Below are positions 1-5,606 of a DNA stretch of 9,201 nt, piece by piece. Source of the stretch: Ilumatobacter sp. (GTDB lineage: Bacteria > Actinomycetota > Acidimicrobiia > Acidimicrobiales > Ilumatobacteraceae); NCBI GenBank assembly GCA_029263275.1, contig JAJCXU010000476.1, forward strand, positions 1 to 9,201, written 5' to 3'. The first letter of the stretch is position 1. Every line of letters begins with the position of its first letter. Position numbers and translations under genes: made by a program. Under the pieces are notes generated by a model. That model saw nothing but the letters and a program-made list of their open reading frames with translations, had not been told where the DNA came from and did no database searches.

Positions 1-135
1 GTCGTGCACGGTGCGGTCGTTCGGGAGGTACACCCACCCGAGCCGTCTTGCCAGCATCCCGACGAGCGGCGTCACGACGAACGTCGTCCCTGCCGCCGCT
101 GCTCCCACCAGGAGGTAAGACTCAAGCGTTGGCAC
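1..135 (-). CDS. wecA: WecA/MraY-family polyprenyl-phosphate sugar-1-phosphate transferase, N-terminal fragment
   Basis: Only the first 45 codons are present, and the gene continues past the left edge. The peptide opens with a hydrophobic stretch (residues 6-27, a probable first membrane helix) followed by MLARRLGWVYLPNDRTVHD. The PNDRxVH signature after the first helix is typical of the WecA/TagO/MraY family. These integral membrane enzymes transfer a sugar-1-phosphate, usually GlcNAc-1-P in the WecA branch, from a UDP-sugar to undecaprenyl- or decaprenyl-phosphate to start cell-wall glycan or arabinogalactan linker synthesis. The GTG at 135-133 is chosen because it puts the helix at the N-terminus and TAGGAT lies 8 nt upstream. 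A second GTG at codon 10 would cut into the helix. Position downstream of glyA is the usual actinobacterial context, with ATP synthase genes expected beyond. Substrate specificity cannot be judged from this fragment. Confidence 0.8.
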   Translation of the reverse strand, partial: MPTLESYLLVGAAAAGTTFVVTPLVGMLARRLGWVYLPNDRTVHD

Positions 136-143
136 GAGCCCCG

Positions 144-149
144 ATCCTA
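144..149 (-). promoter_or_regulatory. TAGGAT: candidate -10 element (or AGGA ribosome site) of wecA-like gene
   Basis: Read on the minus strand, TAGGAT lies 8 nt before the GTG start. It fits the TANNNT -10 spacing seen at several other starts in the window, which would make a leaderless message. The embedded AGGA could instead act as a weak Shine-Dalgarno 9 nt from the start. No -35 hexamer is evident. Confidence 0.3.
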
Positions 150-199
150 CGCGCCCGTCCGCGCACATCTCCGCTGTTTGCGACCCCGCCCGCGCCAGA

Positions 200-264
200 C
201 CCTCCCCCGAAATTCGTCACGAGAGTGACCGCACAGGGCACCCTCGCATCAAATTTCGGGAGGG
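200..264. repeat. Long bulged inverted repeat with nested hairpin in the glyA-wecA gap
   Basis: The arms at 200-214 and 252-264 pair over 13 bp (CCCTCC plus CGAAATT) with one 2-nt bulge. The 37-nt interior holds a second perfect hairpin, GTCAC-GAGA-GTGAC (216-229), and a short AGGG/CCCT repeat (235-244), so a branched structure is possible. It fills the centre of the 169-nt gap between the glyA stop and the wecA-like start. No run of T follows on either strand, so it is not a canonical intrinsic terminator. It may be an attenuator, a processing signal or a mobile palindromic remnant. Nothing else was recognised in this gap apart from the hexamer near the wecA start. Confidence 0.55.
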
Positions 265-304
265 AGATCGGCGCGGTCGGGGTGTGATGACGCGTGCGGG
301 AGCG

Positions 305-1546
305 TCAGTAGGCGGGGAACTTGGCGCAGAGGGCAGCGACGTCGGCCTTCACCTCGGCGAGGGCGGCAGCATCGTCGACGTTGCGGAGCGCTCGGGCGAT
401 CAACGCGGCGATCACTGGCATCTCGGCTTCAGTCATCCCCTGCGTGGTGACCGACGGCGTACCGATGCGAACGCCACTGGTGACGAACGGGCTGCGCGGG
501 TCGTCAGGGATCGTGTTCTTGTTCAACGTGATGCCCGCTTCATCGAGCGTCGCTTGAGCGACCTTGCCCGTGAGCTCAGCGTCGAACGGTGTGAGGTCGA
601 CCACCATGAGATGGTTGTCGGTGCCGCCCGAGACGAGACGGAACCCCTCGTTCGCCAACGCACCAGCAAGCGCGGACGCGTTCTTCACGACTTGGGCCGC
701 GTAGTCCGTGAACGATGGGTCGGCCGCCTCACGGAACGCGATGGCCTTCCCGGCGATGACGTGTTCAAGCGGACCGCCCTGCCAACCCGGGAACACGGCC
801 TTGTCGATGGCCTTAGCGTGCTCTGCCTTCGAAAGGATGCAGCCGCCACGCGGCCCGCGCAGCGTCTTGTGCGTGGTGAACGTGACGATGTCGGCAAACG
901 GCACCGGGTTCGGGTGCGCTCCGCCGGCGACCAGGCCGGCAAGGTGCGCGATGTCGAACATCAACAGCGCGCCGACCTCGTCGGCAATCGCTTTGAAGGG
1001 TTCGGGATCGAGTCGACGCGGGTACGACGTCGTGCCTGCGACGATCATCTTCGGACGATGTTCGAGTGCGAGGTCGCGCACGTTGTCCATGTCGATGCGG
1101 TCTTCTGCGCCGGTGCCGTAGGCCACGAAGTTGTAGAGGAGCCCCGACGCGTTGACCGGTGAGCCGTGCGTGAGGTGGCCGCCGTGATCGAGGCTGAGGC
1201 CGAGGACCGTGTCGCCAGGCTCGAGGAGCGCTTGGTACACGCACATGTTGGCGTTGGCACCCGAGTGCGGCTGCACGTTGGCATGCTCTGCTCCGAACAA
1301 CTCCTTCACGCGATCGATGGCGAGCTGCTCGATGTCATCGACGATCGCATTGCCGCCGTAGTAGCGCTTGCCCGGATACCCCTCGGAGTACTTGTTCGTG
1401 AGCACCGACCCGGTGGCGGCCATCACGGCGGGCGAGGTGAAGTTCTCGCTCGCGATCAGCTGCAGGCCGGTGGTCTGGCGCTCGACTTCGCGTGCGAGGA
1501 GCGCTTGCACCACGGTGTCGGGATCGGTGTCGGACGGGAAAGGCAT
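305..1546 (-). CDS. glyA: Serine hydroxymethyltransferase
   Basis: This 413-residue cytosolic PLP enzyme interconverts serine plus tetrahydrofolate with glycine plus 5,10-methylenetetrahydrofolate, feeding one-carbon units to purine, thymidylate and methionine synthesis. Family hallmarks run the full length: LIASENF (30-36), [12 protein letters not shown] (54-65), GGHLTHGSP with the PLP-stacking His124, FDIAHLAGL with Asp198 and His201, and [12 protein letters not shown] with the Schiff-base Lys227. Near the C-terminus come NTIPDD and SGVRIGTP. The length is normal. The reading frame stays open upstream to about 2092, but that stretch is an antiparallel-frame shadow of rpiB. The ATG at 1546 is the true start, because the family begins here and AAGGAA lies 5 nt upstream. 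It lies 59 nt downstream of rpiB, with a perfect palindrome between them that may separate the two transcripts. Confidence 0.97.
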   Translation of the reverse strand: MPFPSDTDPDTVVQALLAREVERQTTGLQLIASENFTSPAVMAATGSVLTNKYSEGYPGKRYYGGNAIVDDIEQLAIDRVKELFGAEHANVQPHSGANANMCVYQALLEPGDTVLGLSLDHGGHLTHGSPVNASGLLYNFVAYGTGAEDRIDMDNVRDLALEHRPKMIVAGTTSYPRRLDPEPFKAIADEVGALLMFDIAHLAGLVAGGAHPNPVPFADIVTFTTHKTLRGPRGGCILSKAEHAKAIDKAVFPGWQGGPLEHVIAGKAIAFREAADPSFTDYAAQVVKNASALAGALANEGFRLVSGGTDNHLMVVDLTPFDAELTGKVAQATLDEAGITLNKNTIPDDPRSPFVTSGVRIGTPSVTTQGMTEAEMPVIAALIARALRNVDDAAALAEVKADVAALCAKFPAY

Positions 1547-1551
1547 CAGAG

Positions 1552-1557
1552 TTCCTT
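1552..1557 (-). promoter_or_regulatory. Shine-Dalgarno AAGGAA of glyA
   Basis: AAGGAA sits 5 nt upstream of the ATG at 1546 and fixes the glyA start. It is the only strong Shine-Dalgarno in the window, which fits glyA being an internal, leadered gene behind rpiB. Confidence 0.7.
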
Positions 1558-1567
1558 CGTGAGAGAG

Positions 1568-1606
1568 ACCAATCACACTTGGGGTCTGACCCCAAGTGTG
1601 ATTGGT
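1568..1606. repeat. Perfect 39-bp palindrome, 19-bp arms and 1-nt centre, between rpiB and glyA
   Basis: The arm ACCAATCACACTTGGGGTC (1568-1586) is followed by one T and its exact reverse complement (1588-1606). The left arm begins 10 nt beyond the glyA Shine-Dalgarno. The right arm ends on the last base of the rpiB TAA codon (minus strand). As RNA it would form a very stable hairpin, a plausible terminator, attenuator or mRNA-stabilising element, though no U tract follows. The GGGGTCTGACCCC core resembles palindromic REP-like units scattered in many bacterial genomes. Confidence 0.85.
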
Positions 1607-2052
1607 TAGAAGTTGGCTTCGAGTTCGATGATCTGGTCGACGCGGCGTTGGTGGCGGCCGCCTTCGAATGGCTGGGTCACGAAGATCTGCACGACCTCTT
1701 CGGCGACGCCGGTACCGACGACGCGCGCCCCCATCGACAAGACGTTGGCATCGTTGTGCTCGCGCGCCATGCGCGCCGTGTAGAGGCAGTTGCAGAGAGC
1801 TGCTCGGACACCGCGCACCTTGTTGGCGGCGAGCTGTTCGCCTTGCCCGCTGCCGCCGAGGACGATGCCGAAGTCGGCGTCGCCGTCGCGGACGGTGCGT
1901 CCAACACCCGCGCAGATCTCGGGGTAGTCGACCGATTCGGTCGAGTGAGTCCCCTGATCGTCGACGGTGTGCCCGGCGGCTTCCATGAAACTGATCAGAT
2001 GTTGCTTGAGGTCGTAGCCCGCGTGATCCGAGCCGATTGCGATTCGTGCCAT
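1606..2052 (-). CDS. rpiB: Ribose-5-phosphate isomerase B (RpiB/LacAB family)
   Basis: This 148-residue cytosolic isomerase interconverts ribose-5-phosphate and ribulose-5-phosphate in the non-oxidative pentose phosphate pathway. Visible signatures are IAIGSDHAG (4-12, with Asp9 and His10 in the phosphate/substrate pocket), VDYPE (41-45), [13 protein letters not shown] (66-78), [15 protein letters not shown] (96-110) and the C-terminal [11 protein letters not shown] (131-141). In the central loop a Glu (Glu72) is present and the Cys of the E. coli-type enzyme is not. This is the actinobacterial form, in which Glu is taken as the proton-transferring base. The length is typical. The ATG at 2052 lacks a Shine-Dalgarno but has TACACT 8 nt upstream, suggesting a leaderless transcript. 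It heads the leftward rpiB-glyA-wecA block. Confidence 0.96.
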   Translation of the reverse strand: MARIAIGSDHAGYDLKQHLISFMEAAGHTVDDQGTHSTESVDYPEICAGVGRTVRDGDADFGIVLGGSGQGEQLAANKVRGVRAALCNCLYTARMAREHNDANVLSMGARVVGTGVAEEVVQIFVTQPFEGGRHQRRVDQIIELEANF

Positions 2053-2060
2053 CGGCAGCG

Positions 2061-2066
2061 AGTGTA
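2061..2066 (-). promoter_or_regulatory. TACACT: candidate -10 element of rpiB
   Basis: TACACT lies 8 nt upstream of the rpiB ATG on the minus strand, so transcription would start at or next to the start codon. No convincing -35 is present. The 97-bp gap 2053-2149 is shared with the divergent thiolase-like gene. Confidence 0.35.
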
Positions 2067-2137
2067 GGAGTCGGGCGCAGAGCGACGCGCACGACTTGAC
2101 GAAACGTCCGGTTTAGCGCCGTGGGCGCCGCGATTCA

Positions 2138-2143
2138 TAGAGT
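2138..2143 (+). promoter_or_regulatory. TAGAGT: candidate -10 element of the thiolase-like gene
   Basis: TAGAGT ends 6 nt before the GTG at 2150. There is no Shine-Dalgarno between them, so a leaderless message is likely. TTGACG at 2096-2101 is too far upstream to be its -35. Confidence 0.35.
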
Positions 2144-2149
2144 CGCGAC

Positions 2150-3658
2150 GTGACTCTCGACCCCCGCACTCCCGTCATCATCGGCGTCGGCCAACACAAC
2201 CACCGGGCGGCCGGCCTCGACGACGCACTGAACCCGATCGAGCTGATGGAGCGCGCTGTGCTCGGCGCAGCCGACGACGCGGGGCTCGACGGGCCTCCGA
2301 CTGCCGACTCAGTGCGCGTCGTCAACATCATCGGGTGGCGCTTCCGTAACGCCCCGCGATTTCTCGCACAACGGCTGGGGCTGGGCGGAACCGACCAGAC
2401 GGGCGTCGAACTCGTCGAGTCGACGGCCGGAGGTAACAGCCCCCAGTCACTGGTCAATGCGACCGCTGTCGAGATGCTCGACGGCAAGGTCGAGGTCGCG
2501 ATCCTCGCCGGGGCGGAGGCCTTCAAGACATTCATGCGGGCGCGCAAGCAGGACATCACCCTCGACTGGCCGAAGGCGGCCGATGACGACCTTCCCCGCT
2601 ACATCGGCAAGGAACTCAACATGAACCTTCCGGAGGAGCGCGATCGCGGCCTCTACATGCCGGTCCAGATCTATCCGATGTTCGAGACCGCGCTCCGGGC
2701 TCAATCTGGGCGGACCGTCGACGAGCATCAGCGCTTCCTGGGCGAGCTCTATGCCGGGCTGAGCGATGTCGCCGCGGCCAACCCGAACGCTTGGATTCAA
2801 GAGTCGAAGACCGCTGAAGAAATCACGACAGTGACTGAGTCGAACCGGATGATCGGCTTCCCGTACCCGAAGCTGATGAACTCGAACAACGATGTCGACA
2901 TGGGTGCCGCCATCATCATGTGCACCGTCGAAGCTGCCGAGCGCATGGGCGTCCACCGTGACAAATGGGTGTTCCCGCACGCCGGCACCGACTCTCATGA
3001 GCACCCGTTCGTCTCACATCGCGACACCTTTGCCCGCACGCCGGCCGTCGAACTCGGCGGCAGGATGGCCTTGGATCTCGCGGGCATCGACATCGACGAT
3101 GTGTCCGTGCTCGACCTGTACTCGTGCTTCCCCTCGGCCGTTCAACTCGGAGCCCAGTCCCTCGGGGTCGACATCACACCCGGCACTGGCCGTCAATGGT
3201 CGCGGACCGGAGGACTCACCTTCTGTGGTGGCCCGTGGAACAACTACGTGATGCACGCCATCGCCACCATCGTCGAGGACCTGCGGGTGCGGCCGGGCGA
3301 ATTCGGCTTCACCTGGGCCAACGGCGGCTACGCCACCAAGCATGCGTTCGGCGTCTACAGCACCACTCCCCCAGCGACCGCGTTCCGCCACGGCTCACCG
3401 CAGGACGACGTCGACGCGATGCCGAAGCGCGAACTCGCCGTTCCCGCTGACGCTGCGGGCGAGGCGACGATCGAGGCCTATTCGGTGATGTTCTCTCGCG
3501 ATGGCACACCGGAAACCGCTCAGGCGTCGTGCTTGCTCGCAGACGGGCGTCGGGCGTGGGGTATGTCGTCCGATCCGGCGATTGCGGCCGCCATGTGTGA
3601 TGGCGAATGGGTCGACATCGGCTGCGAACTCGACCCCGACGGCGCGCTGCTCGCCTGA
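2150..3658 (+). CDS. Thiolase-like protein (acetyl-CoA acetyltransferase family, TLP1 type with extra C-terminal domain)
   Basis: This 502-residue thiolase-superfamily protein runs from TPVIIGVGQ (7-15) through AILAGAEAF (117-125), SVLDLYSCFPSA (319-330), GGLTFCGGPWNNYVMHA (354-370) and WANGGYATKHAFG (389-401). An added domain follows at about 420-502. This plan matches actinobacterial thiolase-like protein type 1 and is longer than the roughly 400 residues of classical thiolases. The active-site positions do not match a working thiolase. The nucleophile region reads STAGGNSPQ (91-99) with no Cys anywhere before residue 258. GHP reads GGP (360-362), the C-terminal Cys loop reads NGGY, and NEAF reads YSCF. 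A role with acyl-CoA or lipids is plausible, but condensing or thiolytic activity is doubtful. GTG 2150 is chosen for its TAGAGT 6 nt upstream and the family-like N-terminus. Databases will probably label it acetyl-CoA acetyltransferase. Confidence 0.88.
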   Translation: MTLDPRTPVIIGVGQHNHRAAGLDDALNPIELMERAVLGAADDAGLDGPPTADSVRVVNIIGWRFRNAPRFLAQRLGLGGTDQTGVELVESTAGGNSPQSLVNATAVEMLDGKVEVAILAGAEAFKTFMRARKQDITLDWPKAADDDLPRYIGKELNMNLPEERDRGLYMPVQIYPMFETALRAQSGRTVDEHQRFLGELYAGLSDVAAANPNAWIQESKTAEEITTVTESNRMIGFPYPKLMNSNNDVDMGAAIIMCTVEAAERMGVHRDKWVFPHAGTDSHEHPFVSHRDTFARTPAVELGGRMALDLAGIDIDDVSVLDLYSCFPSAVQLGAQSLGVDITPGTGRQWSRTGGLTFCGGPWNNYVMHAIATIVEDLRVRPGEFGFTWANGGYATKHAFGVYSTTPPATAFRHGSPQDDVDAMPKRELAVPADAAGEATIEAYSVMFSRDGTPETAQASCLLADGRRAWGMSSDPAIAAAMCDGEWVDIGCELDPDGALLA

Positions 3659-3695
3659 CGGTCAGTCTGTGCCTGGCACAGACTGACCGGTCAGT
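3655..3695. terminator. Compound palindrome between two convergent genes; probable bidirectional terminator
   Basis: The core is a perfect inverted repeat of 15-bp arms with a 1-nt centre (3659-3673 and 3675-3689), centred on GTGCCTGGCAC. It occupies 31 of the 32 bp between the stop codons of the thiolase-like gene (3656-3658) and the lipoprotein gene (3691-3693). Two smaller palindromes overlap its ends, CTGACGGTCAG (3655-3665) and ACTGACCGGTCAGT (3682-3695), and each contains one of the stop codons. The fold is symmetric, so it would form in transcripts from either side. There is no strong T run. Confidence 0.6.
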
Positions 3696-4554
3696 TGCTG
3701 ATGACGTCGTTGCCGGAGAGGATTCCGCCGTCCGGGCACGAGTCAGCGAGGTATGCCTCCGTCAACGGGATCGTCGCGTCGGTGACCAACGCGGGGTCCT
3801 CGACGATCCCGACCTGCGCATCGGTGAACGATGCGACCGCTGCGTCGAGCGCCGCTCCATCGATCGTGTCCGGCACGACAACCTGCAGTTCTGGATTGTC
3901 GACGCCCGCCTCGCTCAGCGCAGCCAGCCACACGTCGCGCAGCACGGGCGGTTCGAGACCCGCGCCCATCAGATCCACTTCAGCCAACAACGCTCGGCCG
4001 AAGAACGGACCAGCCAGGTCGGCGACGAGCGCAACGCGCTCGGCCTCGAGCTCAGCGGGGAGGTTCGCTTCCAGCGCGTGGACCGCCGCCGTCACGGTGC
4101 TCGCAGCGATCACTTCGAGTCGGAGCGCGGCATCGGGGTCACCGATCGCCGACACCAGGCCGAGTGCCTGGAAGCTGCCGGCGAACTCACTCCACGCCCG
4201 ACAGAACGCATCGCTGCTGTCGATCCCCGGAACACCGGTCTCGGGAATCGGTTGGATCGCGGGGGTGCTCGGCTCCGCGGACAAGTCGAACTCAGTGGTC
4301 GGCGATGCGATCTCAGCATCGTCGCCACCGACTTCACCGGCTTCACCGGCTTCACCGTCGTCAGGGGTCGGGACGAAGTCCGGACCCGTCTCGCCAGTCG
4401 CGGCATCGCCGGTCCCGGGCGGAATGGCCACCCCAGCGTCGTCGTCCGCCCCGCTACAGGCACCCGCTCCGACCACCGCGAGCAGACCCATGGCCACCCA
4501 TCGAGCGGTTCGCCGGCTGGACGACGACGTGACCGTGGACGAGCGCATCTCCAT
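3691..4554 (-). CDS. Putative secreted lipoprotein of unknown function
   Basis: I do not recognise the 287-residue product. The N-terminus has a charged region with a twin Arg (SRRTARW, 13-19), a hydrophobic stretch (20-30) and a Cys at 33 within GAGACSG. This looks like a signal peptide with a weak lipobox (Ala at -3), so lipidation at Cys33 after Sec or possibly Tat export is likely but unproven. A 75-residue disordered, acidic Gly/Pro/Thr-rich linker (34-108) holds GEAGEAGEV, encoded by 9-bp tandem repeats. A helical alpha domain of about 180 residues follows. Its only two Cys (FCRAW at 118 and DSCPD at 273) bracket the domain and could form a disulfide outside the membrane. ATG 4554 is used, and ATG 4548 (codon 3) is equally possible. 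It is divergent from the nucleoside hydrolase and convergent with the thiolase-like gene. Confidence 0.82.
   Translation of the reverse strand: MEMRSSTVTSSSSRRTARWVAMGLLAVVGAGACSGADDDAGVAIPPGTGDAATGETGPDFVPTPDDGEAGEAGEVGGDDAEIASPTTEFDLSAEPSTPAIQPIPETGVPGIDSSDAFCRAWSEFAGSFQALGLVSAIGDPDAALRLEVIAASTVTAAVHALEANLPAELEAERVALVADLAGPFFGRALLAEVDLMGAGLEPPVLRDVWLAALSEAGVDNPELQVVVPDTIDGAALDAAVASFTDAQVGIVEDPALVTDATIPLTEAYLADSCPDGGILSGNDVISN
4326..4357. repeat. 9-bp tandem direct repeats within the lipoprotein linker
   Basis: The 9-mer CACCGGCTT recurs in tandem at 4335 and 4344, with a near-copy (CACCGACTT) at 4326 and a partial copy at 4353. On the minus strand it encodes the Gly-Glu-Ala repeats of the linker. 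The unit keeps frame, so copy-number slippage would change linker length only. Confidence 0.7.
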
Positions 4555-4560
4555 GCCGAC

Positions 4561-4566
4561 AGTGTG
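4561..4566 (-). promoter_or_regulatory. CACACT: weak candidate -10 of the lipoprotein gene
   Basis: CACACT lies 6 nt upstream of the ATG at 4554 on the minus strand, in the same leaderless-type spacing as other starts here. It matches the -10 consensus less well, since the first base is not T. Confidence 0.25.
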
Positions 4567-4579
4567 GCGCGCCAGGTGG

Positions 4580-4585
4580 CATGCT
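4580..4585 (+). promoter_or_regulatory. CATGCT: candidate -10 of the nucleoside hydrolase gene
   Basis: CATGCT ends 7 nt before the ATG at 4593. A weak -35-like CCGACA (4556-4561) lies 18 bp upstream. The element overlaps the alternative ATG at 4581, which argues for the later start. Confidence 0.3.
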
Positions 4586-4592
4586 CGGCGTC

Positions 4593-5549
4593 ATGTCGGC
4601 TGCAACTGATCCATCACGACGCCCCCGCGTGCTCCTCGACTGCGACCCGGGTCATGACGACGCCATCGCCATCGTCGTGGCCGCGCGCCACACCGACCTC
4701 GGCGGCATCACCACCGTCGCAGGGAACGCTCCGCTCACGAGCACGACACACAACGCGCTCGTCATGCGCGACCTGTTGGGGGTCGATGTTCCGGTGCACT
4801 CTGGGGCCAGCCGCCCGCTCGTTGGCGAGCCGAAGCATGCCGGCCACGTCCACGGCGAAAGTGGTCTCGATGGCGCCGACCTACCTGCCCCGACCACGCC
4901 CCTCGATGGCACCGATGCCGTGCAGTTCATCGTCGACGCCTGCCATCAGCACGACGACTTGTGGTTGGTTCCGGTCGGCCCACTGACCAACATCGCCTTG
5001 GCACTGCAGAACGATCCGGAGATCGCGAAACGCATCGCCGGGATCTCACTGATGGGCGGCGGATCGTTCGGGAACCGCAGCACGATGGCCGAGTTCAACA
5101 TCTGGGCCGACCCTGAAGCGGCGCAGATCGTGTTCGCGTCCGGGGCGCCGCTCATCATGGCTGGTCTCGACGTGACGCACCAGTTCCAAGCCACGCCAGC
5201 CCGTATCGAGCGTCTGCGATCAATCGGGGGGACACTGGGCACCACCCTCGCCGACTTGCTCGTGTTCTTCTCGATGATGTACCAACGCAACCACGACGAG
5301 GGCCACCTCCAAGGAGGAGCGATGCACGACCCGCTCGCTGTCCTCGCGCTGACTCACCCCGACCTATTCGACCGCGTGGATCGGCACGTCGTGATCGAGA
5401 CCCAGGGCGAATACACCCGCGGGATGACCGTGATCGACGAGCGGCGGTTGATCGAGCGGGCAGCACCGAACGTTCAAGTGCTGACCCATGTCGATGCGGC
5501 CGCCGCTTTCGACCTGGTCGCCGAGGCGGTTGCTCACTTCTCGGCCTGA
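4593..5549 (+). CDS. Inosine/uridine-preferring nucleoside hydrolase
   Basis: This 318-residue member of the IU-nucleoside hydrolase family is a Ca2+-dependent cytosolic enzyme type. It cleaves the N-glycosidic bond of ribonucleosides to a free base and ribose for salvage. Numbering from the alternative ATG at 4581, the N-terminal Ca2+/ribose motif DCDPGHDD is at 20-27. TTVAGN (44-49), PVGPLTNIALAL (131-142), MGGG (158-161), EFNIWADPEAA (171-181) and MHDPLAVL (248-255) follow. Asp250 is the last expected metal ligand and His249 the His typical of this loop. The set is complete, so an active enzyme is expected. Base specificity (purine, pyrimidine or broad) cannot be read safely. ATG 4593 is preferred because it starts 11 residues before the first strand. 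ATG 4581 would add MLGV. Its start region is shared with the divergent lipoprotein gene. Confidence 0.93.
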   Translation: MSAATDPSRRPRVLLDCDPGHDDAIAIVVAARHTDLGGITTVAGNAPLTSTTHNALVMRDLLGVDVPVHSGASRPLVGEPKHAGHVHGESGLDGADLPAPTTPLDGTDAVQFIVDACHQHDDLWLVPVGPLTNIALALQNDPEIAKRIAGISLMGGGSFGNRSTMAEFNIWADPEAAQIVFASGAPLIMAGLDVTHQFQATPARIERLRSIGGTLGTTLADLLVFFSMMYQRNHDEGHLQGGAMHDPLAVLALTHPDLFDRVDRHVVIETQGEYTRGMTVIDERRLIERAAPNVQVLTHVDAAAAFDLVAEAVAHFSA

Positions 5550-5593
5550 CAGATTCCCGAAGAGACGGGCAGAGCTGAGCGGCGCACGATCCG

Positions 5594-5599
5594 TAGTCT
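5594..5599 (+). promoter_or_regulatory. TAGTCT: candidate -10 of the S9 peptidase gene
   Basis: TAGTCT ends 7 nt before the GTG at 5607, within the 57-nt gap after the nucleoside hydrolase. It suggests the peptidase has its own leaderless promoter. No -35 hexamer or Shine-Dalgarno is obvious. Confidence 0.35.
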
Positions 5600-5606
5600 G
5601 GGCAGC

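Noticed and set aside
4..287. Small plus-strand reading frames at the left edge
   Set aside because: They overlap the wecA-like N-terminus, which has a clear family signature on the other strand, and their products are Arg/Pro-rich without motifs.
284..1162. A 292-codon plus-strand reading frame opposite glyA
   Set aside because: It is an antisense shadow of a certain gene. The product is Arg/Val/Asp-rich without motifs, as expected of reversed GC-rich codons.
1547..2092. A 182-residue N-terminal extension of glyA, since its frame is open up to 2092
   Set aside because: The stretch is Arg-rich, lies wholly in rpiB in another frame and spans the palindrome. GlyA homology and a strong Shine-Dalgarno both place the start at 1546.
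2096..2101. TTGACG as the -35 of the thiolase-like promoter
   Set aside because: It lies 36 bp from the TAGAGT -10 candidate, and no -10-like hexamer is present 16-18 bp downstream.
3659..3695. Insertion-sequence ends with a GGTCAGT target duplication
   Set aside because: The intervening DNA is only 22 bp and fully palindromic, with no transposase. A terminator or REP-like unit explains it better.
3607..4986. A 459-codon plus-strand reading frame spanning the thiolase end, the lipoprotein antisense and the hydrolase start
   Set aside because: It crosses three better-supported genes and the palindrome, has no family motifs and shows the low-complexity composition of a shadow frame.
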